The notes: a model not told the origin generated them from the letters alone. 64,000 nucleotides of DNA from Daphnia carinata (GCF_022539665.2 NC_081336.1:3984221-4048220), one strand, 5' to 3'. Positions 23,521 to 37,141 are shown, numbered from the stretch's first letter. Numbers and translations are program-made.

Positions 23521-25901
23521 CCCCCCCCCCCCCCCCAAAAAAAAAAAAAAATTTGGCCTTTTTTTTTTTCTTTTTTTACAGCTATGGTTATCTAGCGGCC
23601 AGATTCCTATTTAATTTTCTCATTCATTCCTTCAGACATGGATTGGATAATATGGTTACTTGAACACTGGATTTGCAAATGCAGTACAGCTGACTTATGT
23701 TTCACATGGTCAGTTGGAGATTTCCCAGGCAAAATTTCTAGTAACTCAGCATTTGGTACCATCTTTACTCTAATTTTATACAGTATCCTGCATGTCTCTT
23801 TAATTAAGACTAAAATCCTTTTATAGATTGTCACATCAGTGAGCAAGGTTCAGTTTAGGGATTGAGAGCCCTCAGCGACTATAACACCTAGCCCATATTC
23901 AAATTGTAGCACTTGTTTGCTGCCACTGATTCATCAAAATGCCTTTCTTGTATGGAATGCTTGACAGCCAAATGGTACTCCGACATCACATAAATATCAA
24001 TTGTTTACTTTATTTACATTTATTAAAAATTTTTGAAGGAATGATTTAAACAAATGCCAAAGGTGAGACATGCTGGAAAAGCTTGATATGAATGTGTAGA
24101 CGTAGTTTTGGAATTCAGAGGTGCAGCCGGCTGTTGGGTAAAACTTCATTTAAATTTTGTTTCAATTCAATATGTTTTAGTTACTATTTGTGTGATTACG
24201 CAAAGAAGTGCACCATCCAGGCAATGTGGATATTCTGCCATGTACATGATAAACCAAGGATTCTTCATCAACATGCAAGATGTTACTCCCTGGTAATGCT
24301 TTTCTGCTAAGTTTGTTTAGTTTTCTAATTTTAATCTTCAATGTTGTATTAGTAAACTATTGTTGGCAGAATAGCTGATACATTGTGAAAACAGTTATGG
24401 CAAGTGTGATGAATAAATCACCATAGGTCAGTTGTCTTGCCTTCCCAATTGCAACGAAGATGAATCATGAAGTCAAAAACATTAAAAGGTGGTACTATTT
24501 TAAATTTTTAAATTGTTTTATTTGGTGAATCGCTAAGTGCTGATACATGTGTAGAACATGCTGGAATTCATGTCATCCTGCAGAGGACTAAAAAAAACGA
24601 GCTTTATCCACGAAGCAGCTCATTAATCATGTCCCAAACGATTGTCTGCGTCAGCCAGCAATCTTTCAATGGCTAACAAGCATTTAATAGTTTTGAAAAT
24701 CACGGTTTGCACTCCCTAAGGCGACATTCCTTAATCCTCACCTGTCAATAGATTTGAGTGCAACCATTTCTATTCTAAACTGTCGCCTACGAAATTCTTT
24801 TTAGATAAAATCAGGTGATATGATGTTAAAATGGAAATTGTTGTCAAGACTGCCGAGACCAGGTACATTGTTTATCTTAACGTTTAGTGATCAAAACAAC
24901 CAACTTTGTAACCTATCTGTTTTTTATGGTGCATGGAACGTCCAACCGGAAAGCCCGTGGAAGATCTCTGTGTCCAACACGAAGGGTTCTTCCAAACTTT
25001 CGTATTTAAGTTTTGGCTATGGTGATCATTTGCAACTGCATAGCCTTTTAGAAGCTCCTGCCAGGAATCTACAGGAATATGGCAGGTGATGAATTTATGT
25101 ACCATGTAAGCGATATCAATAAGAACGTCTTATGCTTATCTATGTTTTATTTTCTTAATTTAGATTAATAGCAATAGTGAACCTGCGAAGGTTTCTGGTT
25201 GGGATGTGATGACGAAAAGTTATAATAATTTGAAGTACGGAATTGAATTTCCCTCCATCAGTCGCCTGTGTATTCTCGCGTATTACGGTATTAATTATTT
25301 AAAAATTGAAGTGCATATCTGGGCTCCCTTCCTTTCCGTAGCCCCGTTTCCCCTTGACTCATAATAAGCCCGTAGGGGGTCATGCCCCTACTGTACGGTA
25401 TATATAAAAATAACATATACCGAGGTTTGGAGGGCTCTGGCCGGAAAGGGGACGTGGGCGTCCGCTTAGTCCGATGATGTGTTCACGGAGGGCGACGTGG
25501 CTACCCACAAATCCGAACTAAAGGTTAATCGCTCCAGTAAAAATGTTCCAAATCTTCGGCTCTTCTTCCGGCTTCTCTTAGCCAATCACCGGGTAATCTC
25601 CCCGGTGGGTCAACAAGGCAGTGTCTCCCCCTGCCTGGGTTGACGGCAACTTTTGAAAGGGCTATTGTGCCTTTTTAAAGTTGCAAAAATAATTGTGATG
25701 TGCAGAGAATTGTCAATAAATTTTTTTTTATAAAATGTTATTGCAAAATTTTTTTCTTTCATTGTCTGTGTTCACACATTACATTTATCAACTTCTTTTT
25801 TATTTAGCTTGCTCAACTCACCTTTATTGTTTATGCCACCTTTGATGGTAAGCATTGTTTCCATTGGTTTATCGTTTATCTGTAAGCATTCAATTATTAT
25901 C

Positions 25902-25962
25902 CAGGGATCGAACCCTGGATGTTCGGCATACCGCGCCGATGCTATACCAATGAGCCATGAAT
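25902..25962 (-). repeat. tRNA-like module in the left half of the foldback element
   Basis: The minus strand shows box A (TGGCTCATTGG), an anticodon-like hairpin with a perfect TCGGC/GCCGA stem, and box B (GGGTTCGATCCC) in a well-paired T-arm (CCAGGG...CCCTGG). No acceptor stem with standard spacing was found and position 33 of the loop is not U. It is therefore a tRNA-derived module, perhaps still able to bind TFIIIC. Confidence 0.55.
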
Positions 25963-26051
25963 CATATGATGTCAGGTTAGCTTTTTTCTAGTCGCTTGCG
26001 GACTTGCATTTACACTTTGAATAAAATTGAAACGTAGATCTTTATACATCT

Positions 26052-26112
26052 ACTAAGGTTTGAACCCAGGGTAACAGTTACCGCAGCTGAATGCTCTACC
26101 ACAGAATGAACC
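26052..26112 (-). repeat. tRNA-like module in the centre of the foldback element
   Basis: The minus strand reads ...TTCTGTGGTAGAGCATTC... followed by GGGTTCAAACC, a box A-like and a close box B match at tRNA spacing. The anticodon stem is poor. It is the third tRNA-like module within 400 bp. Confidence 0.4.
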
Positions 26113-26202
26113 TTAAAAGCTATAAAAAGATAAATATATATTTGTATAACATCCTATATAACATATGATATGCGATAATAAATATAATATGACATATATC
26201 TC

Positions 26203-26268
26203 GTGGCTCAATGTTAGAGCATCGGCGTTGCACGCTGAATGTCTGGGGATCGATTCCCATACCAGTAA
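26203..26268 (+). repeat. tRNA-like module in the right half of the foldback element (Ala-TGC-like loop)
   Basis: The plus strand shows TGGCTCAATGT (box A), D-stem GCTC/GAGC, an anticodon-like arm TCGGC-GTTGCAC-GCTGA with TGC at the anticodon position, and GGGATCGATTCCC (box B-like). The T-stem has mismatches and there is no acceptor stem. It mirrors the module at 25902-25962 in the inverted layout, so both may descend from one ancestral copy. Confidence 0.5.
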
Positions 26269-27670
26269 AACAATATACAAGTATAAAATTACTTCAGAAA
26301 ATATCCAGGTATTACACGTTGTTCCTTGTCTAAGTTCATGAATTCAAGAAGTGTAATACTAACAGATAAGCGATACAACGGTGGCAAAAACCATATAAAT
26401 GAATTGAGCAAGCTAAATAAAAAAAAAAAGTTGATAAATGTAATGTGTGAACAAAGCGAACACAGACAATGAAAGAAAAAAATTTTGCAAAAAACATTTT
26501 ATAAAAAAAAATTTATTGACAATTCTCTGCACATCACAATTATTTTTGCAACTTTAAAAAGGCACAATAGCCCTTTCAAAAGTTGCCGTCAACCCAGGCA
26601 GGGGGAGACACTGCCTTGTTGACCCACCGGGGAGATTACCCGGTGATTGGCTAAGAGAAGCCGGAAGAAGAGCTGAAGATTTGGAACATTTTTACAGGAG
26701 CGATTAACCTTTAGTTCGGATTTGTGGGCAGCCACGTCACCCTCCGTGAACACATCATCGGACGAAGCGGCACCCCACGTCCCCTTTCCGGCCAGAGCCC
26801 TCCAAACCTCGGTATATGTTGTTTTTATATATACCGTACAGTAGGGGCATGACCCCCTACGGGCTTATTATGAGTCAAGGGGAAACGGGGCTTCAGAAAA
26901 GAAGGGAGCCCAGATATGCACTTCAATTTTTTAAATATCAAATACCGTCTGGGGAATCCGAATTAAGTATAGCAATGTCATGTCATCCATCCAATCAATA
27001 CAATTTATTCAGTGTCTTGCCCCAACCAAGAATCTTTTCAGATCCAATGTTACTATTAACCTATATTGAGAAAAGAAAAACAACACCGTTAAACACATCA
27101 ATTGTTGATCATGGAACTTACATGACTCATAGATTCAACTTCTGGTGGAAGCTTGGGAAAGGACATACAAATTGCAGATTAACTTCATTGTATAAGGCTC
27201 TTGAATGATAAACTAGCACCTGTAGAATGTTGCATTGTTGATAGTTGTGTTCCCAGTACATGAAAATCCTTTCCTATTGGATAAAATTTTTTTTGGTAGA
27301 TAAGACCTGGTTGGCAAAAAGGAGGAGAAATTCTTCGTCATAAATTCAAAATTATTTGAAGAAAAATCCTTTCATACCTAAAGAGTCCATGTATGATGTT
27401 CATCTCTGCAATAGCAGCAAAATTAAAACATCTTTAGGGCCATATAAGTACCCAGTTTCCCCAACACTCTGAACGTAAAGGACAAGTTGTTCTTTAGACA
27501 GAGAAGCAGAATTATTTGAGGCTTCTAGCTGTGACAGAACTATAAAGGATTGCTGTTGTACTGGATTCATTAACACAAGATGGTACTTCTCATTAGGCAA
27601 TTTGCATTACTCTATTAATTTACCTCACACCTTACAGTAATGCACTCTCAGTGTTTTTTCATCTGTAGGC

Positions 27671-28309
27671 TCACTCTTCCATCCTGTAACACTTCCAGAC
27701 TTGATTTGATCCCCCGTTAAAATCTGTGAATGCAAAATAATAGCATTAAAAATACTTTTTCGATAGACAAAAAACCGAAAAGTACCTAATCCATGTTTCA
27801 TGTTGAACTTGTGCCATTTCTGGGTTTCTGTACCACACCCATTTTGGGCCCAAATACGTTCCCACAATTGTTCAGTTCCTTCACTGCATGAGCTTAGTAC
27901 TAACGATTCTTTTAGTGCAGCACTAACAGAATTTAAATTTAACACACTGTCAGGTGGTGGACTGAATAACTAAGCAATAAATAATTGTTTTTTTAAAATT
28001 CTATACTTATTTTGAATTCTTATTTGAAAACTTTAGGTACCTGGCTGTGTTCGCCTAATGCCAACTCATCCTTACGTTCAGTTAGAGATGAGTTTTGAAA
28101 AACCTCCTTCACTGTTTGGAAACTGTTTGGAAACTGTTCCGTTCCAATTTGTTCTTTTCCCCTAGCTGAGCTTGAAGGCTCAAAATTTGAGCTACAAAAC
28201 ACGAATGAATAAAAGCAAATAAATAGAATCATTACGTGTTAGGCCTACGATCCTTAGCTTTGTTATCTAATATTTTGTGTTGTTCCAATAACTGGGCCTG
28301 CAGCTTCAT
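27671..28309 (-). CDS. Unknown small protein, four exons, inside the putative transposon
   Basis: Exons 28236-28309, 28041-28191, 27786-27969 and 27671-27723 have GT-AG borders and phases that close to 154 codons (153 aa). The start MKLQAQLLEQHKILDNKAK reads as a short coiled-coil. The middle is polar (Ser/Glu/Gln-rich). The C-terminal half has aromatic and basic residues in WERIWAQNGCGTETQKWHKF. I do not recognise the family. The consistent splice phases argue for a real past or present gene. Its place about 0.5 kb from the right inverted repeat suggests that the element carries it. The start could lie further upstream through another exon (ATG at 28398), though the phases I tried do not fit. 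Confidence 0.35.
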
Positions 28310-28593
28310 AATTTGATTTAATAAACAATAATTAATAATTGAAAACCAATATAATAATGTTTATACTTACCATTTTTTTGTTTTATTATCTTATCCATTT
28401 TTCAATTGTTCCTCCAGCCACGCGTTGTTCTCCAGCCACGCTACTCAATTAACTGCTAATGGGATACAATTAACTCAAATTGCTTACATGCCTGTAATAA
28501 CGAAACCGACTGATAGATGGCTACGGGTAGAAAAAAGAGAAAAAAGTGCGATTTTTTTTTTTTTTTTTTCCGCCATTTTTTTTTTTTTTTTAT

Positions 28594-28611
28594 GTAAAAC
28601 GGATTGCCATA
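28594..28611 (-). repeat. Third copy of the inverted-repeat end sequence
   Basis: GTAAAACGGATTGCCATA here equals 18 of the 20 bases at 28795-28812, in the same orientation. The two copies are 201 bp apart, so the right end of the putative transposon is duplicated or a second short element abuts it. Confidence 0.5.
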
Positions 28612-28792
28612 ATAGAGTGCCATTTTTTTCAGAAAAAAATGTTAAGCCCGACTGAGAAAAGTCGGGCTTATCTAGTCGGGCTTAAATTTTTTTTCGGTCA
28701 TGTAGAGAATTAACTAGAAATGTGACCGGTAGATGACGATAGCAGTAAAACAGAAAAAGGCCAATATTTTTTGTGTTAAATAAATTAATTTT

Positions 28793-28812
28793 GGGTAAAA
28801 CGGATTGCCATA
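28793..28812 (-). repeat. Right copy of a 20-bp inverted repeat (putative transposon end)
   Basis: GGGTAAAACGGATTGCCATA is the exact reverse complement of 23501-23520. The inward flank shares the GGCC-plus-T-run word with the left end. Confidence 0.55.
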
Positions 28813-29184
28813 AATTCGAATTATTTCATTTAAATATAATTAAAAACCAACGCTCACTTTTCTACGCTCTTTCAGCTAGTGGCAAGTGCGTCGTTTGAGC
28901 AAGCAAATAAAGTAAATTAACTAGTTGATTAAACTTAGCGGTACAAGTATATATTGTTATAGGCCAAAGACTGAAGGTGACCTACGAACGTGGATTTACT
29001 GTTGTATTCTACAATGAATTAGATGATTTGCTCAATAAAAATGTTTATTATACCTTGTACCCCCAATGCCAATATTCATGTCAAATTCTACTCTAAACAG
29101 GACTACTCAATATTATTGGATTAAGATGGGTATTAGATGGAATCAGCTTCGCTGCAATTTCATTTGACGGCCTCTTGGAAACTT

Positions 29185-30847
<1,663 letters not shown>

Positions 30848-30912
30848 TCTGAAGGGAACTGTGGAGACTTTAGCGTCGACAACGAGTGATTTGCAAATGA
30901 TTAGTCCACCAT

Positions 30913-30920
30913 CTTTTAAA
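30913..30920 (-). promoter_or_regulatory. Candidate TATA box of the trypsin gene
   Basis: The minus-strand word TTTAAAAG lies 66 bp before the start codon at 30847, leaving about 30 bp to a start site and a leader of roughly 35 nt. This layout is common in highly expressed arthropod protease genes. It was chosen by eye only. Confidence 0.4.
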
Positions 30921-31079
30921 CCCCTCCGAGTTACGGTTCAGCACGAAATTGGTTTCGTGTTCGGCTACCTTCGTTGTGAACAGCTTTATGACCTAAGCAA
31001 ATCGCTGGGCTCGGTAAAAAAAAAACATTTGGTCCAAAATCAATATTAATTTTAATGGATAACCAATCAGCGTTGGGCC

Positions 31080-32972
31080 CATAAGCGTTGATCTACATTG
31101 TCGCCCGTCTCTGCACTTGTACACGTACGAGCGCCACGTCCACAGGGCGAGTTCCGTGCGTCAGTCACTGCCACCTGTATTTATACGACAAATAATTGAA
31201 CACATTTGCATCTGTTAATTGTACAGATAATCTACCTAGGGGCATTGCGTTACTTTGACAGGTAGCTCGTTTCAATGCATTTAATCCTGGTGCCTTACTG
31301 GCGTTATTCGGTTGGAACGAAGATCCAGGACACGCTGCGACACACCTGATGCACATAATGCGTTGTAGAAACAGCTGTTCCGAGCTGAACGCGTCCATTC
31401 AAGTACGGCTCCAGTGCTGAATTCAATGCTCCTGAACATTAACAAGCTGTTAGTTAACTGTGTCAAATAACCTTCTGCCAGGCTCCAATCGCAAAAAATG
31501 TCATGTACTATCCAGACGGATTGTACACATGAATAATTGCGGATCCGAAATACTGGTTATGCAAGTGGCGAAATTCAGACCGCAATTTCCTAAGAGGTAA
31601 AAGATTTAAAACATTGATTACAAAAACAAGAACTGCAATCTCAAAATATTTAATTAATTTTTTTTTGTCATTATTTTCATAACTGTTTTTTTTTTTTTCA
31701 ATCATAGTTTTTATTTTTATTTGTATCTCTGATAATATATGGGCTACATAGCAATCATTGAAAAATATTTGAGGCCCCGTTTTTTTCTCTTCGGGAGGGA
31801 CGGAAAAGTCTGATCAATTTGCGTAAAGAGGAAATGAAACAAAACAAAAAGAAATGGCGAAGAAGAAAAAAATGAAAGATGATTCACTTCACATCTTTTA
31901 CAGTCGAATAAGGCCACAACCGCTCGAGTAGAGGCTATTTTTTTTTTTTATCTATTTCTCTTTCTTTTTCCCCACCCCCCTGGTTCGGCTAATTTAAAAA
32001 ATGGAGTGGCGCCTTCATCAAGAGATCGCTGTCATGATTCATTTACGTACGGAAGGAAGACGTGATGGGATGTTTCTTGGAGAGGGGGGGGGGGGGGGGG
32101 GGGGCTATGCGAAGATGTTAAAAAAAAAAAAAAAAAAATCCTATCCGCTACAGCATTGGAGAATGAACACTATTGCACTAACAGCGATGTAGAGTAGGTT
32201 TGAGACGAACACGAACATCAATTCGTAATGGCCGATTATTAGAAATCCGATTTGGTTTCAAATTATAAAGCAAGATTGGCAACAAATACCATCACCGGGA
32301 GTTGGAGTTTGTGTTTTCTTTTAGTAGATGATTCAAACATATTTAAAAAAAAAAAATCATTTGCATACTTAAATTTGAATTAGGAAAACATGAAAGGAAT
32401 GTCGATGATTGCGTCAACGGGCGGCGAGTATCGTTTCAGGATCTTTTTAACTGGTGGGCAATCACGTGTCGGAATTCACGTTCACAATAGGGGACGGAGC
32501 GCTTTTTAAAACACTTCACAAAGACACAATTGGGCAGCAAAAAAAAAATGGAAAACTTTGAAATAAAAAAAAGGATATTTAAGTGCTGGCTGGTTTAGAA
32601 CCAATTAGAGCCCATTTAGGGGGGAGGGGCGATCGTATACCACTATATTAAAGATTGAATCGGCTAAAAAAAATTTAAGGAAACCAAAAATATTCGGATA
32701 AGACATAGATTTTGAAGCAAAAGAGGATGTCCGTTCATCTTTTTCTGCCAACAAAAATTGTGGATAATTTAAAAAAAAAAAAAAAGAATTTCTTTATAAT
32801 TAAAAAAGATATTAAAACAAAAAATCCTGCTACTAAAGTTAATGCCATTCAGTTGGCAATATGCCATACGCAAAACACTTAAAAGTTAAAAATTAGAAAA
32901 AAAATAAAAAATAAAAAATACTTCCAACGGCAACGTCGACAAAGAGCTGGACGCAAGAGGAGATTAGCGAGA
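31080..32972. other. Spacer between the trypsin and dysfusion-like genes, including the likely dysfusion 3' UTR
   Basis: No gene is supported. The stretch from about 31700 is A/T-rich with repeated A- and T-runs and a pure G run of about 20 at 32083-32104. Being directly downstream of the minus-strand stop at 32973, its right part probably encodes the 3' UTR of the dysfusion-like transcript. Confidence 0.4.
32083..32104. repeat. Poly-G tract
   Basis: A G run of about 20 nt, followed after a short gap by a long A run (32120-32137). Long G runs are rare and can form G-quadruplexes or stall polymerases. Length errors are also likely here. Confidence 0.9.
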
Positions 32973-35900
32973 TTAAGGCTTAGGATAATCCATACTGGTA
33001 GGCGTGGCCGGCGTATGGTAATCGGCCGACGGTGTAGGACGGGTGGGATCACACGCCGTTTCGACGGGTGGCGCGGCCGACGCGGCCGATGCCACCGACG
33101 CCGCACTGGACGGAGCCGCATGATAGACGTAATGGCGGTTGGCCGGAGCGAGCAGGATCGCTTGGTTCTCAACCAGGTCGTTCTGAACGCCACTCAAAAT
33201 GGCGGCGTTGATGAAACTCATGCTGCTGTTGGCCCCCTCCGGCTCCGACGACAACGAGGCCGGCACTCGCTGCTCCATCTCGACGATGCTGCCACTCTGA
33301 GGGTAGGAAACGGAAGGCGCTTCTTCGGCGTCTGGCGGTGTAGGCGCCGGCGTCAGGACGTAGCCGAGGGGCGACAATTCCGGAGGCATCGTCATGGAGA
33401 CATCCGACACGCGTTGAACAGTCCCGGCCGAATGGTAGCGGCCGTGCGGCAAAGAGTCGGTCGAATCCATGGCGGAGGCCGGCTGTTGCTTGCGGCGGAG
33501 CAACAGTCTTCGATGCTGGGCGTGGTTGGATGGCGAGGATGCGGACAAAGGAGACGATGCCCTTCCGATGGAGATGCCGACCAACGGCGAGAAGGAGCTA
33601 TCGCGATCGTACGCCATGTCGGGGCTATCGTAGCCCGCTTCTTCCAGCTGGGCCAAACCGACGGAATAGCTCGTGTTGATCCATCCGGCATTGGGCCAGA
33701 CGGACTGGCCGTAACCGGAATGCGGATGGTGGTCGTTGCGGTGGTTTCGATGCCAATCGTTCTGCTGGTGTTGATGCTGTTGCGGATGCGTTTGCTGATG
33801 CAACTGCTGGTGATCCCCACCGATGCCGCTCCCGTTAGGGGGGAAAGCGGAAGGCGGAGTGGAACTGGGCAAGGTAGCGGCCATCAATCTGTACCGTTTG
33901 CGAGGCGGAGACGATGCTGGGCTCATCGCATCTTCGGGCGATTCAGTAACTACAGGCTCCTCTTTGACAGCGCTCGACCCGTACACGCCAGATGTCATTG
34001 CGGTCGAATCCATCGCGGAAGCCTGCTGGAATTCGTCGGATTTAGCTTCAATTTTGATCTATCAATTTTGTCACGTAAGAAAACAAAAACATCAATAATA
34101 AAACAAATAACAGTCGTAAGAAAAAAAAAAAAAATAAACTGAATTACGTGATAGCCTCCCAATTCCGGCCGGTCACCGATATCGGAAAGATACGCTTCCG
34201 TTTTGATGTTGTGCTGCAGTTGCTGGTGACCGGACTGATAAGGACTGGCGTCTTGACCGAGAGAGAAAGGCCCTCCAACTGCCGAATAATTTTGATGATG
34301 TCCCGCGTTCGGCGACGGAGCGAACGCGAAATGCGGGTTGCTGGCATTGCCAGACGTCGTATTGGAAGATCCGCTTTGCGGATGGATGTGATGCTGTTGC
34401 TGCTGCTGTTGATGGTGATGCTGATGATGGTGATGTTGATGCTGTTGCTGTTGTTGTTGCGGATGCAAAGCAAAATGCTGATACGTATCCATCACCGGCG
34501 ACGAGTACAAATGATTGTGCGCGTGATGGTGGTGCGGAGCTGGCGGAGGGACGTACAGGGGGGACGTTAGAGGCGGAGGAACGAGATGTTGTGGCTGTTG
34601 TTGTTGTTGTTGTTGTTGTTGCTGCTGCTGCTGCTGCTGAAAATGGACAGGCTGCGGAGTGTTGGATGTGTCCCCGGACGCGCTGCAAGACGACGGCACG
34701 GGGCTCGGATTGTTCATTAAATGCGAGTATCCATAACCGCCGCCAGGCGAAGAGGCAGAAGCTGACGAACGGGACGTACTGGCTTGTTGCTGCGCCGCTG
34801 GCTGGCCCTCGTAATTCATGCCGTACTGCAGCTTCGTCTGGACCAGATAGAAATGATAAAGCCAGCTGTTGGCTCGCATCACCTGCGCTTCTCTCTCGCT
34901 ATTTTTCCCGATGAATACATAAATAAACGAAAGAACGAAACGGATAGCCATCGTTAGCAAAAAAAAAGACGCTGGTTGGAATTGCACAAATAAGGACATT
35001 GGTCCGGTTTTTTCTTTCCACTCACCTGAGAACCTGATTGGTACAGATAATGACGGGCTGTTGGCCAGCTTCAGTTGCGTCCTTAACCTAAGAACGGGAA
35101 AGAAAAACGGCTCGTCATTGTCGGCAAAGTCGTTAAAATCTGATTCGAACGGGATATACCTGTAGAACACAATGAATCCAAAGCCAGGTGCCATTGCGTC
35201 GCTGCAGCCGGACGAGCAGAATGCAGGATCGATCTTGCTCCGATTGGGTGACTGTCACAAGATGAAAAAACAAGGGCGAATGATTAAAAAATTCGATAAA
35301 CAAAGAGGCCACTCATGAATATGGAAACGTACTTAATCTGTGCTTGGACTGGGCTTCCCTCATGAAATCCCAGTGTAGTAGCTGGTACCATGACACGTCG
35401 AGCAGCTCTTGCCGTGAATAGCCCAGGTAGAACTCGCCACTAGTTAATTAAAGTGGTTTCGCGCGTGACGTCATCGGTTGGTTTTGTGTGTGTGTGTGTG
35501 TGTGTGTGTGTTCCAGACGATGATACGGTACGGTTTGAGATATGTTTGTTTATTTGCGTCATTCATGGTGCGTTCGTTTGTGCGGGTATGCCGATGAGAT
35601 GACAGTTTCCATTGCAGCACAGGAGTAACAGCAGTAGCCAGCAGACGAGGGCGTAGAGGAGACGGGGGATAACATGAAAATAGAAAACGAAAAAAAAAAA
35701 GAAAAGAACATGAGGAATGTTGATCAGACGTCATTCTGACAAGTATTATTTTTTTTTCTAAAAGAAATACGAGAGAGAATAGAAAAAAAAAAAGGAAATC
35801 TAAATCTGGTCAGTCGACACCTCTCAGGTGCTCCTCACCAAAATAAAAATATATAATAATAATAACGCAAAGAAATTGTGTTTTGAATGGACGTCAATTA

Positions 35901-37098
35901 AGGTACAAGACAGGGCAAAACGTCCAATTGTCAAGATGTTTTGACAATAAAAAATAAAAACTAAGCAACCAACAATAAAAAAAATAAATCAAAATAATTG
36001 TAGGATAAAGCGCGATTTGGAATCTGATTCGATAAGATTCTCTGACGAACCCACACATCTTTTTAAAAATATATATACATATATATACAAAATCTAGTTG
36101 AGTTTCGAAAGAAAAGATGAAGGACTTTTCTTTTTCCATCTCTTTCAGTGCGCGTCCCAGCAGCAGCTGTTGCTACTTGATGACGGTTCGCAGGCATAGT
36201 GGGCAAACCTACACGTATTTTTTTTTTTGTTTTGTTTTTTTTTGTTGTGTGTGTGGTGCGCACCTCCTCGGCGAAAAGGGATATTTCATCACGAGTGATG
36301 GATGAGATAAGGTTTTGGGGCATGCATTCATCTTCTTTTCGCTCTGCCCCTCTCTGTCTTCTCCAGCCAGCGCGCCGGATGTTTGAATAAGAGGCACACG
36401 CTACTTGTCTCGCCCTCCCCTGTTTCTCGTTGCTTCGCCACCATTTTTCGTCCCTTCTTCACATCGTGCGTTTTCATTTCTACATGTTTTTTTTTTTTTT
36501 TGTTTGACGAAATAATAAACGCTATGGATTTGTACACCACGGGGAGGAATAAAGGCGAATGAATAGAGTCTCGCTTCACGATCATTTATTTCGTCCCGTC
36601 CGCGGCTTCCATCAAGGACCTAAAACGCTATTTCTGCACGCTAGATGGCATTCTCGTCGCTCTCTCCTCCGTAAACCCAATTTTTTTTTTTGTTTTGTAA
36701 CGCTCTAGATATGAACGTTATTCTTTTAAAAATCCACGTCCGGCATAGGTGTGTACGTTTACATCGTAGCCTAGTGTAAAATACGCGTTGCAGAAATGGC
36801 TGAAGGGTGTGGTTCTTATTGCGGCAGCCGTTCTCTTTCTTCTACTCACGCCGGGGAAAACGTTTTTCCCCGAGAAGTCCCTCCTCCCCCTTCCTCCCAC
36901 ACCCGAAAACAAAAAACTACTAAAAGGTCACTTTTTTTTTTAAATTGTGGGGGAACGTCAAAAGAAATAAAACAAAAAAAAAGAAAAAATTCAAATAAAT
37001 GCGAATGCAAGAATCAAATGATTTACTTGGAATTTAAGAAAAACAAAACCAAAAACAAAAAAAAAAAAAAAAAAAAGGAAGGAATAATAATAATAGTG

Positions 37099-37141
<43 letters not shown>

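Larger units (their letters stand above)
25285..26948. mobile_element. Foldback element with about 540-bp inverted arms
   Basis: Left arm 25285-25828 and right arm 26402-26948 are near-perfect reverse complements. The outer ends read ACGGTATT...AAAATTGAAGTGCATAT and the inner ends reach the GCTTGCTCAA word; weaker inverted similarity continues into the 570-bp centre. Each arm contains shorter self-complementary words, such as GGGTAATCTCCCC and GGTATATA...TATACC. A few substitutions and one-base length differences between the arms show that it is not an assembly mirror. No coding capacity for a transposase was seen, so it would be non-autonomous. No clear target-site duplication was identified. 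Confidence 0.8.
23501..28812. mobile_element. Putative DNA-transposon remnant bounded by 20-bp inverted repeats, with a foldback element nested inside
   Basis: The span is defined by perfect inverted 20-mers at 23501-23520 and 28793-28812 with related subterminal sequence. Inside lie unassigned frames (24820-25089 +, 27400-27600 -), a spliced minus-strand gene of unknown function at 27671-28309, and the foldback element 25285-26948. Removing the foldback leaves about 3.65 kb. No DDE/D transposase motif was recognised, so the class is open. Confidence 0.4.

Noticed and set aside
24820-25089. 89-residue plus-strand frame with plausible composition (and a 73-residue frame opposite)
   Set aside because: No motif, no clear splice partners. 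It lies inside the putative transposon and was kept only as unassigned sequence.
26203-26268. Functional tRNA-Ala(TGC) gene
   Set aside because: The anticodon arm fits, but no acceptor stem pairs at the proper spacing and the T-stem is mismatched. Called a tRNA-like module instead.
33015-34142. A 375-residue plus-strand open frame
   Set aside because: It is the antisense shadow of the last dysfusion exon. It is Arg/Gly-rich with no domain, while the minus strand carries a spliced, phase-consistent continuation of the PAS protein.
34148-34898. Several open frames of 100-170 residues on both strands over this span
   Set aside because: Shadows of the CAG/CAT-rich dysfusion exon in other frames (poly-Leu, poly-Thr, poly-Val readings).
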